Part shown: piece after piece, positions 6,526-6,693 of the stretch
How positions within the stretch are numbered: the first letter of the stretch is position 1
Layout of the letters: every line of letters starts with the position of its first letter
From: an uncultured Collinsella sp.
GTDB taxonomy: Bacteria > Actinomycetota > Coriobacteriia > Coriobacteriales > Coriobacteriaceae
Assembly (NCBI GenBank): GCA_937989795.1
Contig: CALKBB010000115.1
Span: 1 to 6,693 of the forward strand
Direction of reading: 5' to 3'
Length of the DNA stretch: 6,693 nucleotides
The notes under the pieces: model-generated
The model's database searches: none
What the model saw: the letters and a program-made list of their open reading frames with translations, nothing else
Told to the model about the DNA's origin: nothing
Translations under genes and position numbers: made by a program

Positions 6526-6561
6526 GTGATGTTGGCTTCCTTCCTTTGCTTGCGAGGCGCG

Positions 6562-6693
6562 TCACTCGTCCTGCTGGGCCGCGGGCCCATCGTTCAGCGT
6601 GGCCTGCCTGCGCGGGGTATGCCGGGAATTGATGTAGTCGTATGCGTAGGCGATCTCCGTGACGGGGACCTCCACGTGGTAATGGGCGGAAAT
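6562..6693 (-). CDS. C-terminal end of an unidentified protein, possibly a PRD-type PTS regulator (5' part off-window)
   Basis: 43 codons from the right edge to TGA 6562-6564 on the minus strand. Seen: HYHVEVPVTEIAYAYDYINS, then a polar tail ending QQDE. The pattern of a short strand, Pro, acidic residue and a hydrophobic aromatic helix resembles the end of a PRD domain as found in LevR- and BglG-type regulators. Its position 36 nt ahead of a mannose-family EIIB start suits such a regulator. The identification rests on a short piece and on context; it may be another PTS-linked protein. Confidence 0.4.
   Translation of the reverse strand: MSAHYHVEVPVTEIAYAYDYINSRHTPRRQATLNDGPAAQQDE

Noticed and set aside
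6038..6565. Minus-strand open frame of 175 codons
   Set aside because: Antisense to the lysA remnant and out of frame with the EIIB and HAD remnants; no recognisable motif.

Overview
The window reads almost entirely right to left (minus strand). It looks like accessory DNA from a GC-rich Gram-positive gut anaerobe. A member of the Coriobacteriia (Collinsella/Olsenella type) is my best guess, from the strong AGGAGG ribosome sites, the codon bias, and the style of the LysA, HAD and mannose-PTS fragments. This placement is inferred from recognition, not from a search.

Positions 1-5818 hold one coherent catabolic locus. It runs from a GntR/HutC-family regulator with a UTRA domain (5084-5818), across a 198-nt regulatory gap, to a YfcC/DcuC-type membrane carrier (3422-4885), an amidohydrolase of the YtcJ-like type (1849-3411), a FrlC-like sugar epimerase/isomerase with a TIM barrel (986-1840), and a FrlB-like SIS-domain deglycase cut by the left edge (1-885). 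FrlB-like, FrlC-like and HutC-type regulator genes together resemble the E. coli frl (fructoselysine) system. Here the amino-acid permease FrlA is replaced by a YfcC-type carrier, and an amidohydrolase is added. No FrlD-like sugar kinase is visible; if the frl analogy holds it should lie just beyond the left edge. My working model is uptake and degradation of an Amadori-type (glycated) amino compound or a derivative of one, with the amidohydrolase trimming or binding a part of it.

The gap upstream of the carrier holds a good sigma70-type promoter (TTGACC-17-TATACA, minus strand). It is flanked by two near-identical 21-bp direct repeats exactly 50 bp apart, one just upstream of the -35 and one covering the start site. 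They are the obvious candidate operators for the adjacent regulator. The amidohydrolase has lost two of the histidines expected at its metal centre (Phe at the second position of HxH, Asp at the strand-6 His), so its chemistry is open.

Positions 5886-6693 are a graveyard of truncated genes: a 3' remnant of a HAD hydrolase (minus), a 3' remnant of diaminopimelate decarboxylase lysA (plus), a 5' remnant of a mannose-family PTS EIIB (minus), and at the right edge the end of what may be a PRD-type PTS regulator (minus). The remnants abut one another at non-homologous junctions, which points to deletions or rearrangements at the border of the catabolic locus, or to an assembly chimera.
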